Below, piece after piece: positions 25,238 through 37,099 of a stretch of DNA of 64,000 bases (within the stretch, counting starts at the first letter, position 1; the number at the start of each line of letters is the position of its first letter). Made by a program: the position numbers and the translations under genes. Below the pieces are notes generated by a model. That model was not told the origin of the DNA, made no database searches, and worked only from the letters and a program-made list of their open reading frames with translations. Source of the stretch: Gongronella butleri (taxonomy: Eukaryota > Mucoromycota > Mucoromycetes > Mucorales > Cunninghamellaceae). The stretch is from contig JAIWZP010000031.1 in NCBI GenBank assembly GCA_025201375.1, positions 248,001 through 312,000 on the forward strand, written 5' to 3'.

Positions 25238-25274
<37 letters not shown>
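25238..25274 (+). repeat. T run, 37 T
   Basis: Uninterrupted T run about 160 bases upstream of the MTG2 start codon, followed by GTAG. It may be the end of a leader intron. Confidence 0.95.
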
Positions 25275-25275
<1 letters not shown>

Positions 25276-25434
25276 TAGTGACGGCTGCGGGCGGCGGGGA
25301 GAGATTCGATTTCCGCAAAAGGCAAGCGTGCAAGGCAATGCATTATTATTGTCCGCTGAGTTTCTGCTCCCCGGCACTTCGCTTTTCTTCTTCTCATACG
25401 TGCCTCTATTTTACACAGATCTTGTGCTTTTTCC

Positions 25435-26928
25435 ATGGTGGTCCTTGTCGCTCTACGAAGAAATCCTGGGTGCCTTTTTCGCCAAAGCGCGTTCACACGC
25501 GCGTTTCCTCGCTTTTTACACGCCACTGCGCCCTTCGCACAGCAGGATCAGGAAGTCTTGCCGCAACGGCGCTCCGTGGAGTATAAGCTACGCGCCAAGG
25601 TATAAAGCAAGGGCAAAAAAAGGGCGCGAGAACAAGCCAAAAGAGAATAAAAACACGATTAAATGTCCTTTTCTTTTTCTCTATTGTAGGGCCAACAATT
25701 CATCGACTTTTTGCGCGTTGAAGCGCGTGGCGGGACGGGTGGCGACGGATGCGTGTCGTTTCACCGCGAAAAGTTCGTTGCCAAGGGTCCGCCCAATGGC
25801 GGAAATGGCGGGCGTGGCGGGCACGTTGTGATTCGTGCAACGTCCGACGAGACAATGTTACGCCGGCTTGGACGCGTTGTCGTTGCGAAGCGTGGCGAGC
25901 ACGGGCAAGGTGCTGCGCGGCACGGGACGAATGGCAAAGATTTGGTGATTGAGGTGCCGATTGGGACGATTGTACGCGAGGTTGACGCTGACGAGCGTGC
26001 ATTGGCGCGTCAGGCGTTACTGGAGGCCGAGCAGTTTGGCGACGAGGACGACGACGAGCGGATCAAGCGCGAGCAACGATGGGTATACTACCCGCGGATG
26101 GACACGGCGATTGGCGATGCCGAAGAGGCGGCCGGGCGCAAGAATTTCTTCCGTGAGGCCGAGAAGTTGATGGACGAAGAAGACAAATATATGCGATGGC
26201 TAGCCAAGAAGGAGCAGCGCAAAGGTCCCTTGTATGTGGATCTGACGGCCGATGGACAAGAAGTTGTCGTGTGCACGGGCGGAGCTGGTGGGCACGGCAA
26301 TCCTCATTTTTTGACCATGGACAATCGGTCGCCAAAGTGGGCGACGCGTGGCCGCGCGGGCCAGACGCGCCATTTGGAGCTGGAGCTCAAGACGATTGCC
26401 GACATTGGCCTGGTAGGTCTACCCAATGCCGGAAAATCCACGCTTTTGGGCGTTATTTCCAATGCACACCCAAAACAGGCAGCGTACGCGTTTACCACGC
26501 TGCATCCCTATATTGGCACTGTGGATTATATGGACAAGTACCAATTGACCGTTGCAGACATCCCCGGACTCATCCAAGGCGCGCATAAAAACATCGGTCT
26601 GGGCCACGCCTTTTTGCGCCACGTTGAACGCGCCAAATTGCTCGCGTACGTCGTCGACCTCAGCGGCGACGCCCCTTGGGATGATTTACAGGTCCTCAAG
26701 GACGAGCTCGAGGCATATCGCCCGGGTCTCACGCGCCGTCAATCGCTCATCATCGCCAACAAAGCGGACATGGCCGCCACCGCCAAGCCCAATCTCGCCA
26801 CCCTCCAGCAGAAATTCCCTGGGTTGCCCATCATCCCCGTATCCGCACGTTACGATAAGAACATCGTCAAATTGACAGCCACCCTGCGCAAACTCGTGGA
26901 ATCTATCCGTGCCGAGTCATCACGGTAG
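25435..26928 (+). CDS. MTG2: Mitochondrial Obg-family GTPase (Mtg2-like)
   Basis: Mtg2/Obg GTPases assemble the large subunit of the mitochondrial ribosome. Two exons, 25435-25599 and 25690-26928, give 467 residues. The first exon is short: 55 codons with an Arg-rich, acid-poor presequence (MVVLVALRRNPG, TRAFPRFLHATAPF) that joins in phase to GQQFIDFLRVEARGGTGGDG, the start of the Obg fold. The Gly-rich Obg region (PPNGGNGGRGGHVV) is intact. It carries an acidic/charged insertion (about residues 150-225, QFGDEDDDERIK), common in fungal members. G-motifs: G1 GLPNAGKS (about 297), G3 DIPGL (about 344), G4 NKAD (about 411) and G5 SARY. The start codon was chosen because the frame upstream has this clear targeting sequence and an in-phase donor. 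Confidence 0.94.
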
Positions 26929-27156
26929 CAAATTCCCTCCATTAAAAACCTGCATTTGTGTTTCTGACATTGGGATCGTGGCGGGTTGCTTTTATTTTTT
27001 GGTTTTTTTTCGTCGAATGTGTTGAAAGAGCGCGAATCATTATAAAGTAAAGGCGGTGGCGACGAATTGGGGTGATATACAAAGATTGGTGAGCTGAATG
27101 AAAAAGAGCGTGGTTGTTGTTTTGGTGCGGCTATGATTGATATATAAAGAAAACGT
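26929..27156. other. Convergent 3' region
   Basis: Short spacer between converging genes. Nothing recognised. Confidence 0.55.
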
Positions 27157-27484
27157 CTAGAGAGCGGCTTGCTGTTGAGCCAATTCCTCAGCGCGCGCAC
27201 GGTTCTTCAGCAGCAATTCCTTCTTGCCGGCCATGGCGGCGTTTTGTCGTTCCTGCAGATAGTGCACATAGTAGCCGACGCCACCAAACACACCAGCAGC
27301 AATAGCGTGGCTAGCAGGGTCTGTTCAAAAGCAGAAAAAAAAAGGTCAGCGGCCAGTGGAGAGCGTTAAAGGGGGCAAAATTGTGCTTACTGGAGAAGAG
27401 GGGGCGCTTTTGCAGACCCAGAGCATACGTGCGCACGAGCACACCAAAAGCAGCGAAGCCGGAAACCGAGGTGAGAACAGACAT
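27157..27484 (-). CDS. Small mitochondrial-type membrane protein, possible complex I accessory subunit
   Basis: Two exons, 27484..27391 and 27320..27157, give 85 residues. Residues 1-22 are hydrophobic (TSVSGFAAFGVLVRTYALGL), then a KRPLF turn, then a second hydrophobic stretch around AIAAGVFGGVGYYVHYL. A charged, helical C-terminus ends in QQQAAL. The two-helix layout with the RPLF turn and a charged tail resembles the small one- or two-span accessory subunits of fungal complex I. The resemblance is from memory of the general pattern and not a firm family match. The intron falls right after the RPLFS turn. Confidence 0.7.
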
Positions 27485-28196
27485 GGCAAGGTAAGGAAAA
27501 GAAAAAAGGAAAAGAAAGGCAAAAAAGAAATCTTGACCCATTCCCCCAGCCATTTGTTTTGCGAAAGCGGCGGTGCTCCGATCAAGCCGTCACAGCTCCC
27601 TTTTTGACCGGCATTCACGAATTCCAAAGCCCGCCGAGCTCGTAACTTATCCAATTGCCTCGCCAACTGCCTTGTCATCCATGCTTTATGACCATTGACA
27701 TTGTTGCCCAGGTCAAATGCATGACACCATGAAATAAATCACTGAATTTTCATCATCCGACCACATTGTATTCGGAACAATTGCTCGCAGGGCCATGCGA
27801 CCAGAAAAAAGAAAAAGAAAAAACTGGGCACGCGTCGGGCCTCGCGGGCTATTTGAAACACAGGGCTGCAACCAGGACCATGGCCAACGTTTATTTTTAG
27901 TGCCTCATGCATTTTGCCGTGGAATTCATGAGAAAAAAAAAAGAGGGAGACACCAAGCCTTGGGAACAGTCAAGTGGCCGTGGCCCGTTGAGCCCGAGGA
28001 CGCCAATCTAGACTGCCTCCTTTTTTATTTATTTTTATTAGCAGGATCTAAGGAATAAAGCGAGCAAATACATAAAGACAACAGAGCAAACCAGCATGAC
28101 TTTTCAATGGTTCATGAGGGATCAAGCATGGATTGGCCATGGCGTGCGCGCTCTGCACACACGACTCTTTTTTTTTCTTCTCATTTTTGCGAATTT
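27485..28196. other. Intergenic region
   Basis: About 700 bases upstream of the 85-residue protein and downstream of the next minus-strand gene. Only A-rich runs (27493-27525, 27806-27822, 27932-27945) are seen; no gene. Confidence 0.55.
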
Positions 28197-28610
28197 TCAT
28201 TGACGGCCGCCACTAATTGGATTGCTCTTTTCGTCCGATTGAGACACAGTCGACTTGTTTCCGGATGCATGATGGTGAGAGAGCGACGATGGCGGCTGCG
28301 CGGATTGAGGGGATGACAGCACACTTTGGATCATGTCGAGATGCGCTTGGTTTTCCTCGCGCAGGCGTCGGCGCATGCCCTTGATTGAGCGAATGATGTA
28401 CCAGAGGACAAGCGCAAAGAAGATCAGCCCGAGAATGATCACAAACACGTATCGGTGATGCTGCATCAGCCAGCTCTGCTGTTGGGATGGTGCCACGCCG
28501 TCATTGCCATTGAAGCCGTTCGCCGCGGGTGTCCCCGTCGATTGAGCATGCAACCACGGCCTTGCTAGCGTGTGCAGAACCACCACCGACGCAACGAAAA
28601 ATGACAACAT
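28197..28610 (-). CDS. Small single-pass membrane protein with signal peptide, unknown function
   Basis: One exon gives 137 residues. It starts with a hydrophobic signal-like segment (MLSFFVASVVVLHTLA), then a short Asn/Gln/Gly-rich lumenal part. A strong transmembrane helix follows (about 56-75: YVFVIILGLIFFALVLWYII), then a basic stop-transfer (RSIKGMRRRLREE) and a Ser/Pro/His-rich cytosolic tail. Topology is therefore type I. No family is recognised. The codons upstream of 28610 are in frame but run into A/T-rich, non-protein-like sequence, so the ATG at 28610 is preferred. Confidence 0.6.
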   Translation of the reverse strand: MLSFFVASVVVLHTLARPWLHAQSTGTPAANGFNGNDGVAPSQQQSWLMQHHRYVFVIILGLIFFALVLWYIIRSIKGMRRRLREENQAHLDMIQSVLSSPQSAQPPSSLSHHHASGNKSTVSQSDEKSNPISGGRQ

Positions 28611-30600
28611 GAGAAACAAAATGAAAAAAAAAGAGCAACAATGAAAGAAAATGCTTTTTTCGATGAGCCCGGGCCTCTCCCTCTTTCCTACTTGCCTCCT
28701 TTTTTTGTCCTCCCCCTTTTTCCTCATTGACTCCTGATGACGGGCCTTGGATTTTGAAAGTGAATTGAGCATTGCCACTAAAGGTGACAATTTGACAACC
28801 GCTTTCAAACCCTGCTGCAACAACTAGGTCAATCGCCACAATCGCGTCAATTTCCGCTGTCGCGCGCCCCCAATGGCACGTGGCAGCTGCAAACCCGGTT
28901 CCACTCGATTTTCTTGCTCCCTCTTTTCTTTCAGGGTGCGTTTTAGCTATCAGACACCCCTGAGTGGCGAGATGTGATTGATTTATCTGTAAAATGACGT
29001 CCAACTGAGCTTACTCGAAACGAGCTGCCCCAAACGGTCCCAAATTGAACTGGATAATGCGCGAGACATAAATCCAACGATTTCAATGGTCAGTTGGCAA
29101 GTGTCACATTCTTGTTTTCCCGCGCTAATAAGTGTTGAATCCGACAAGATAGATTTTAAAAGGCTAACTCACCGAGATCTCAGCAGGCTTTCCGCAAACC
29201 TTGCATGATGTGTTCAATGAAGACCATGAGGGTCAACAGGTCCATATTTTAAAATGATCGAATCACCATGACACCGGAAATTCTAGAATTGCGGTTTTTT
29301 TTGGCATTTAAATGGATTGAACCCGACAAGGATTGGCCACCGTGCCTGGAAATGTTAGTCAACAGAAGAGCACAATCTATTTCGTTTGGGGGATTTCGGT
29401 GATCGCTAGAAAGAGGCAAGTTTCAGCCGAATTGACGCGGGGTACTGTAACTGGAATTTTTTTCATACGCGTGATGAGTCGAGTTGTTAGAACTGTCGTG
29501 GCTCCTTTCCCAGATCAGATCCATGCGCAGGAAGGTTGCATTTGTTGGCTGACGCGTCGTGCGCGGCCCTGCGGCGCGTTCCCACAGGGAAACTCGTCTG
29601 TAAGGCCAAATTCGTTATCATTTTACCCAATACTTGTCCCTGACCAGGTGGAACTCTTTTTTTTTAGTATTTTCTTGGTATTTCTGGGCGTCTTCTTTTG
29701 TGTAGAGATTCAGCATAAAAATTCCATAGGTCAGCTGATGTGACGTATCGCACTTTTTTTGTCATTTGCATTAATTGGCATGTAAAAATCCAAAGTGACC
29801 GAACGAGCGCGCACAAAAGACATGCTCTCCTTAAGTTTTCGACGATTCCAACCTTTATTTCGTGATCCGGAGAACCGAGGGCGTCTGGCCTGACAACAAT
29901 GCCGCGTCATGGGCCATGCTGAGCTATTTTTCATATTTTGTTTTGTGATCCAGAGAGTGTGTAAGGGATCATGCATTCTCCCGGGGAGAGTTTAAAGGCT
30001 TCACGCACCCCTCCTTTGGCGGACGCGGTCGCGAGTAACTGCATTCAGACTCAGTTTGGCGATTTTCGTCATTGCCATTGTTTGTTTGCCCGATTGCAGC
30101 GTGGAGGAGCACAATGACAGCTGCGTGCGCGCATGTCTAAGCAACTATAAGCCAAATTTGGTAAGGCTTGTGTACGGACAGAGGCATGGTTGCTGGATGT
30201 TCCGCGCTTTCCTGTTTTTTTCATTGTTTTATTGTGTGAGTGCAAGACGGGCCGTGGTCAGGGACGAACTGGTATCGCTTGACAGATTCTTATTAATGTG
30301 TAGTGGATCCGAAGGCTAGATGATGTGAATCTGGCGAGGAAAATTGGTCGAGGAGGGCATCAATGGCAAACAAAAAAATAGAATCGAACAAAAGGGGGAT
30401 CTGTGCGCACCACCACGCCGCAATTTGCATTTTGTGTGGGGCATCGTGGCGACCGCAATCATATGCTTTTTGCACGACTGTCGGAGTCTCGAAAATCTCA
30501 TATAAAAGAAACATGATTGCCAAGGTGACACGTCCCGCGATCTTTTTTATATTTTTTTTATCTTACACCCGCTTAATCTACCTTCCCAAATACCAATAAA
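28611..30600. other. 2-kb region without recognised genes
   Basis: Short frames at 28501-29004 (minus), 29333-29743 (plus) and 30056-30319 (plus) show no known domain and include homopolymer-coded stretches. The last 100 bases are the P450 promoter. Remnants of degraded repeats are possible but no second copy was found in the window. Confidence 0.5.
30501..30508 (+). promoter_or_regulatory. TATA box of P450 gene 1
   Basis: TATAAAAG, 100 bases before the start codon; P450 gene 2 has TATAAAG at nearly the same distance. Confidence 0.65.
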
Positions 30601-32541
30601 ATGGCTGAAGTCGATGTTTTCAAGTATGCTGCTGGTGCCGCCGCCGCAACAGTGCTCGGTTTAACGGCCAAATATCACAATCGCGCCATTTTCCAGGAAC
30701 ATAACAAGAACACCGCGTACATTGATGGCTATCCATTGATTGGCAATCTACCTTATGTGATCAAGTTCAAGGACCATATCCACGACTTGATGGTCAATGC
30801 TTTTAGAATGGCCGATTCGCTCACAGTGTAAGAAATTCGATTTTTTCTCTTTTTATGTCTATTCACTGTCTCTTTTACAGATCGAGCTCCGCCCTGGGCA
30901 TCCCGCACAGCGTGCAGACCGTGGATCCCGCCAACGTCGAGCATATTTTAAAAAGTGAGTGCAGCTCAATGGCACGCTATTGACACCGCTGACGACTTTT
31001 TATTTATTTATTTATTTTTTACCTTGCAGCCAACTTTGAAAACTATGTCAAAGGACCCAAATTCAACAAGTCGACGGAGCACATCTTAGGTCATGGCATT
31101 TTCAATTCCAATGGCGAGCAATGGCGATGGCAGCGCAAAAGCGCGTCTCTGATTTTCAATGTCAAGAATTTCCGCGACCATTTCACAGAGTACGTACGCA
31201 AGTGCAATTGAATAACCGACGCGTCAAAAGTGAGGTGAAACTCAGCTTTTATTGTTTTTAGCGTCTTCCTTGACGAATTGCGCATCATGTGTGACCTTTT
31301 TGACAATTGGTCCAAGGAAGGCAAAATTGTCGATTTGCATGACATGATGTTCCGCTACACACTGGACAGCTTTGTCTTGTAAAGCACCAAAAATGATCCA
31401 ATTGCGCATCACTGGCTCATCTCTTATTACCCCTTGTGATTTTTTTCCCTTTTTTCTTTGTTTTTTGTGCAGCCTTGGCTTTGGTGTAGACATCAAGTCG
31501 TTGACGCAGGGCAACAAGGTGCCATTTGCGGCGTCATTTGATGAATTGCAGCTGCTAGCCTTTGAGAAATTCGTGAATCCGCTTGTGCCTGTGCAAATGG
31601 CTGTGCGGCGCCTGACGCATCCGAGCGAGCCGACCGTGAAGCAACATCTTAATACCCTGCACGAATTCACATCGTCTGTGATTGCCAAGCGCCGCAAGGA
31701 TCTTGCCGAGGGCGCGCAGCCCAAGGATTTGCTGTCGCGCTTCATGTCTGCGCGCAATGAGCATGATGAGGAGCTCAATGATATTGAATTGAAGGACACC
31801 ATCTTGAACTTTATCATTGTAAGTGCATCCTGCGTCCTCTTTGCAACCTGCCGCTCACTTTTTTTTTTATTGCTTTGTCCGTAGGCCGGCCGTGACACCA
31901 CTGGTACAAGTTAAAAGGATATCTTTTTTGCAACTGAAATTGATCGTTCCCCCTTTTCTTTCTTTTTCTTATGCCATTAGCGCAAGCTCTGTCATGGACG
32001 TTCTACTGTCTGGCGCAGCACCCTCGCGTCGAGGAAAAGCTGGTGCAAGAGATCAAGGCCAATGTGACGGACGAATTGGAACGCGACTCGGCCGCCTTGT
32101 ACGAGACCCTCAAGAGCATGACCTATGCCAATGCCGTGTAAAGTCTTTATTTCGCTCAAAAGCGCCCATTGTCCACGGGGCAATTGGCACAGGGCAATTG
32201 CTTTTGAATCGCGCTTTTACTGATTATTCTTTTTTTTTTCCGCAATTTTATATACTTTTTTTTTCTTTCTCATTAGTGTGCACGAGGTGCTGCGCTTGTA
32301 TCCGTCTGTGCCCGTGAACCAAAAGTACGCATTGAACGACGATGTGTGGCCGGATGGCACGCCGATCAACAAGGGTGACTATGTGATCTGGTCGCCATAT
32401 GCTGAGGCACGAAATGAGGCTGTGTGGGGCCCCGATGCTAAGCATTTTAGACCAGAGCGCTGGATCAACGACGACGGTGACATGCGCCGCGAAACACAAG
32501 GCAGATGGCCAGTGTTCCACGCAGGTCCCCGTGTGTGTCTT

Positions 32542-32590
<49 letters not shown>

Positions 32591-32806
32591 CGTCATCTTC
32601 CCCGAAAAGGCGCGACTCACCTTTTTCTTTTCTTTTTATGACGCGCAGGCCAAAACCTCGCGTTGCTCGAGGCGTTGGCCGCCGTGAGTGTGCTTCTCAA
32701 GCGGTACAAATTCACGCTGGTGCCCGGAAATGAGGTCGCTTACAAGCCGTCGCTCACATTGCCTATGAAGAATGGGCTCAAAGTCACCATTGACCCTCGC
32801 AAATGA
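30601..32806 (+). CDS. Cytochrome P450, fatty-acid omega-hydroxylase-like (CYP86/CYP704/CYP52-type), copy 1
   Basis: Haem monooxygenase likely acting on fatty acids or alkanes at the ER. Nine exons: 30601-30827, 30881-30954, 31030-31189, 31262-31378, 31473-31818, 31885-31903, 31981-32137, 32277-32542 and 32649-32806 give 507 residues. The N-terminus has a short membrane anchor (AAGAAAATVLGLTAKY). Landmarks: GHGIFNSNGEQWRWQRK (C-helix region), I-helix AGRDTTAQ, ExxR in HEVLRLYPSVP, PERF-type FRPERW, and the haem loop FHAGPRVCLG with its Cys ligand. The I-helix AGRDTT is coded by a 19-base exon. The intron before the last exon begins GT and then 45 A. It lies 0.9 kb upstream of a paralogue of equal length. 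The exact CYP family is not assignable by eye. Confidence 0.93.
32545..32589 (+). repeat. Intronic A run, 45 A, directly after donor GT
   Basis: The last intron of P450 gene 1 starts GT followed at once by 45 A. A run of this length is prone to slippage in replication and sequencing. Confidence 0.95.
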
Positions 32807-33728
32807 ACAATGAATCAATAAAAATAAAAAAAAGCAGGATAGTGGGGCGGAAAAGGCGTGGATTTCTTTTCCCGGTCGCCTTGTTTACACCCCTGACGAG
32901 TCCTTGCTACAATTGCCCCACTCTTTTTTTTTTTCTTTTTTTACAAACACACTTGTGCCACGCGCGCACGAAAACGACGACGCATTATTGCGATAAGAAT
33001 TGAGGACAATTGGGGCGGATAGGCATGCCGACCGGCGGGTTTGGTCATCGTTTTTCTATGTTTTCGGCACAAAACGCGCCTAATTAACGTGTTTGCCACG
33101 CGATTTTCATTTTTCTAATAGTATAGCCTTCCAGGGTACAAGATCTGACAGGTTGCATGCAAGCGCCAGGTTGACAAACAGGACTTGAGCCAAATTTGGG
33201 TACAAGCGTCAGCTGGAGTGTGCTCAAGAGACGCAAAAGAGACAACATAAGCCCCAATTTGCCTTTTTGGGCTGAAAAAAGATGTGAAGTGGAGTCGTCA
33301 GGGCGGCAGTCGGCAGTTCAAGTGGCATGTTCCAGAGTATGATCGCAGCAAAAATAATCTGTCTCCCACCCCGCCCATGGCCAGAAAAAAACCAAGAAAA
33401 AGAGAGAAAACATTCGCTAAGCAAGATAAAGTAGGGAAATGGCGAGCGATTGGAAGCCAAGGCGCTCTCAATTGCATAGATTTGTTGGCGAGCAAAAGGC
33501 TGACAGGGTCCCCAGTTTCCTGGAATTGACAACCGGTGCTGTGCAAGGCTGGATCGGCCTTTTGGGCGGGCATCAATGCGTGCGCAATCATGTGGGCATG
33601 TGGGCAAAGCGGCATTTCAAGGTGCGAATTTTATAAAGCTTTTTTTTTTTTCCCAATCTTCCCCAGTTTTTTTTCCCTTTCTTCCACACACTCTCTTTTT
33701 GTATAATTCACTTTCTTTTTTTTGAACT
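32807..33728. other. Intergenic region between the two P450 genes
   Basis: Contains AATAAAAATAAA just after the stop of gene 1 and the TATA box of gene 2. No other gene is supported. Confidence 0.6.
33632..33638 (+). promoter_or_regulatory. TATA box of P450 gene 2
   Basis: TATAAAG, 97 bases before the start codon, matching the layout of P450 gene 1. Confidence 0.6.
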
Positions 33729-35765
33729 ATGGCTGACGCTGACACCCTCAAGTACGCGACTGGCGCCGTCGTCGCTGGCATTGCCGCGCTTGCCGCCAAA
33801 TATCACGACCGCGCTATCTTTGACGAGCACAACCCTGGCACGCAACGCAGCGTCGGCTACCCGCTCGTTGGCGGCCTGCCTTACCTGATGGCGAATAAGC
33901 ACCGTATCCACGAGCTCATGCTCACGCCCTACACGAAATATGGCGCCATGACGGTGTATGTGCCCCCATCGCGTCGATTGTCTCAGCATCCCCAATTCAT
34001 CGTAAAACTCACCCCATGTTTTCTTTTTTCTTTTTTTTTGTTTTTTGTTTTTGTGCATCCAGGTCCAATTCAGTGCTTGGGCTCGAGCATTCGGTAAATT
34101 GCGTGCCACACACACCATCTTTGCCACGTGGACCTCACCTTTCTGCCCCTTTTAGGTCCAAACCATTGATCCTGCCAATGTCGAGCACATTCTCAAGAGT
34201 AAGCATGTCTCCAATGCCATTAAAGCCCGCCACTTCTGCCTTTTTTTTTTTTTTTTTTGCTCATTTTATCTTTTTTTTTTTTTTTTTTCTTGCAGCCAAC
34301 TTTGAAAACTATGTCAAGGGACCCAAATTCAACAGATCGACGGAGCACATCTTAGGTCATGGCATCTTCAATTCCAATGGCGAGCAATGGCGATGGCAGC
34401 GCAAGGCGGCGTCCCTGATCTTCAATGTCAAAAATTTCCGTGATCAGTTTACTGAGTAAGAGCCACAAAAGGCAATGTGCCGGGCCCATCCCCCTTGCAT
34501 TCATCCCCTGCTCCTTTTATGTGCTGACGTCTCCTTTTTTTTTCCCTTTTTCCGTAGCGTCTTTCTCGAAGAAATGCGCATCATGTGCGATCTCTTTGAC
34601 AATTGGTCCAAAGAGGGCAAAATTGTCGATTTGCACGACATGATGTTCCGCTACACATTGGACAGCTTTGTCTCGTAAGCACAAAGAAAAAAAAACGCGA
34701 AAAAAGCGCGTCCTTATTGATTTTTTTTTTTCGCTTCTAGTCTCGGTTTTGGTGTGGAGATCAAATCGCTGACGCACGGCAACAAGGTGCCATTTGCGGC
34801 GTCGTTTGACGAGCTGCAGTTGCTGGCGTTTGAAAAATTCATGAATCCGTTTTTGCCGCTTGAGCAGCTTGTGAATCGCGTGATGCACCCGACGCAGCCG
34901 ACGGCGGCGGACCACCTGAAGATCATGGAGGAATTCACCACGTCGGTGATTGCCAAGCGTCGCAAGGAGCTTGCCGAGGGCTCTGAGCCCAAGGATCTGC
35001 TGTCGCGCTTCATGTCTGCACGCAACGAAAAGGGCGACGAGCTCAATGACGTTGAATTGCGCGACACGATCCTCAATTTCATCATTGCCGGCCGCGACAC
35101 CACGGCGCAGGCGCTGTCGTGGGGCTTCTTCTGCCTGGCGCAGCACCCGCGCGTCGAGAACAAGCTTGTTCAAGAAATCAACGAAAATATCACCGACGAG
35201 CTGCTGCTCGACTCCAATGCCTTGTACGAGACCATCAAAAACATGACGTACGCGCACGCCGTCTTTTACGAGGTGCTTCGTCTCTATCCGTCCGTCCCAT
35301 CCAACCAAAAATACGCCTTAAAGGACGATGTCTGGCCCGATGGCACACAAATCAAGGCTGGACAGTAAGCATTTTCTCTCTAAAAAGTATTCTGTGTGTG
35401 ATGCGCGCATGGACTGACCGCGTTTATCTCTTTCTCTATTTAGCTACGTCAATTGGGGTCCTTATGCCCAAGGTCGGTGCGAAAAGGTGTGGGGCCCTGA
35501 TGCCAAACACTTTAGACCCGAGCGCTGGATCGATGAGGAAGGCCAGCTGATCCGCGAGAGCCAAGGCAAGTGGCCTGCGTTCCACGCCGGTCCGCGTGTG
35601 TGCTTGGGCCAAAACTTGGCCGTCTTGGAGGGTCTGATTGCCCTTTCGGTCCTTTTGCGCCGCTACAAGTTCACCATGGTGCCCGGCCAGAATATCACCT
35701 TCAACACGTCCCTCACACTGCCCATGAAGGAAGGTTTCAAGGTCGTCATCGATCGTCGCCATTAG
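33729..35765 (+). CDS. Cytochrome P450, fatty-acid omega-hydroxylase-like, copy 2
   Basis: Tandem paralogue of the gene at 30601. Seven exons, 33729-33955, 34063-34093, 34156-34198, 34296-34455, 34558-34674, 34741-35364 and 35444-35765, give 507 residues, the same as copy 1. Membrane anchor (TGAVVAGIAALAAKY), AGRDTTAQALSW I-helix, YEVLRLYPSVP (ExxR), FRPERW and FHAGPRVCLGQ haem loop are all intact. The central region (34300-34670) is nearly identical in protein to copy 1. The ends and the region after the I-helix differ more. It has one intron inside the VSNSVLGLEHS-VQT segment and one near HYVNWGP that copy 1 lacks. It lacks the four last introns of copy 1. Both copies look functional. Confidence 0.93.
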
Positions 35766-35939
35766 ACACCTCAAGGCCTTTTCGCTCTTTTTGCCCTCCT
35801 TTCTTTTAAATTATTATCTAAACGTCGTTCATTCCTCCAATTCTCTCATTTTTATTGTATTCTATTCCTCTCTCCATGTACTTGTTCCCCTCCCCCCCTC
35901 ATTAAAAATGTCTGTGTCCTCTATGATCTTGCGGATTTG

Positions 35940-35970
<31 letters not shown>

Positions 35971-37099
35971 ACTGGAGCACGCTCCTTATTTTTAACAGAT
36001 TTGGATGATGAGAGCGACGCAAGGGGTAAAGAATGGAGGATCAGGACGCGTCAATTTCGCTCTTGACACAGTCGTTACTTATGAGCATGTACGTAAAGAA
36101 AACAAGGACGACACGGGATGAAAAGGACGATGACGCCCCCTTGTTTTTTTGGATCGCGCAAGCTATTTTCTCGTCTGCGGCTATTACAAAAGACGAGGAG
36201 CACGAGTGAAAATACCTGTGCAATGCGCAGATTTGCTTTTTTTTTTTTTTTATTATTAAAATCAATACATGCATTGTCACGCATCCTGGCCGCGGAAGCA
36301 AACGTGACTAAAAGTCTCTGAATGACCCTCTAGCAGCTCTGTTGATCACACAAATCGTCGATGAGCACATCATACGTGCCATTTCGAAGGAAAAGAGAAA
36401 GAAAACGCACCATGATTCTGAGAATCCTACAGTAGGGAGAGGGGAAAAAATGGCCTGCTTGGCTAAATGATTCTCTTTGTTCGTTCTGATGGGCGATTGA
36501 CGACTAATCTACCCCTATTCGCGACTCAGACCAATGAAAAGCTGTGTGACATGTTTTTTTTTTGTTACTGCTTGTTTGCAATCCATGGGTCGTCCACAAT
36601 AAGCATTCATTGACGAGAAGTGGTCAGGATCACGTAGATTGGTGTGGAGCAAGACAATGAATCAAAGGCTGTGCGGACAATAAGGCTGTGTGGATTTCAT
36701 TGTTCAAGGGTCCCATCATGGGCCATGCACAAGAAGAAAAAAAAGGGAGAAAAAGGGGCAACTTGATCCCTTTAGCGCGCATCAGGTTGTTTCGGAGCTC
36801 CTTCAATTCCTTTTGAATCGCAGCAAAATTGACAAGCGCCATTTTTTTTTTTTTTTTTTTTTTTTTTGCTTTTTTTCCCTGACTTCACCTCAAATCGCTT
36901 CCGTGTCAATATCCAGGGCTCTTGTAAACGCACATACGACGCCGCGCTGCCTCCGTCCACCATCCACTATCCAATAGCATCGACAAGCATCCGCCCGTGA
37001 AGCGTGACCCTCTGTTTCCCTGCTGGCATTTGTTTTTTTTCGCACACTCTTTTGTTTTTTTTTTTTCGTTCAATTAAGCCTTTCCCGCATCAAAATACG
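35766..37099. other. Intergenic region
   Basis: About 1.3 kb with the P450 3' end (ATTAAAAATG near 35902), an A run (35941-35966), T runs (36238-36252, 36842-36867) and a short pyrimidine leader before the next start. No gene is supported. Confidence 0.55.

Larger units (their letters stand above)
22445..25434. other. Repeat island, Crypton right flank to MTG2
   Basis: Nearly 3 kb of old repeats: the Crypton right flank (T run 22604-22619, GGTCAC motifs), many TACTGTA/TACAGTA motifs, repeat copies R1a and R2b and an R3 block at 24623. Then about 600 bases without recognisable content end in a 37-T run. Short frames at 24747-25007 have no family. No gene is supported. Confidence 0.6.
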
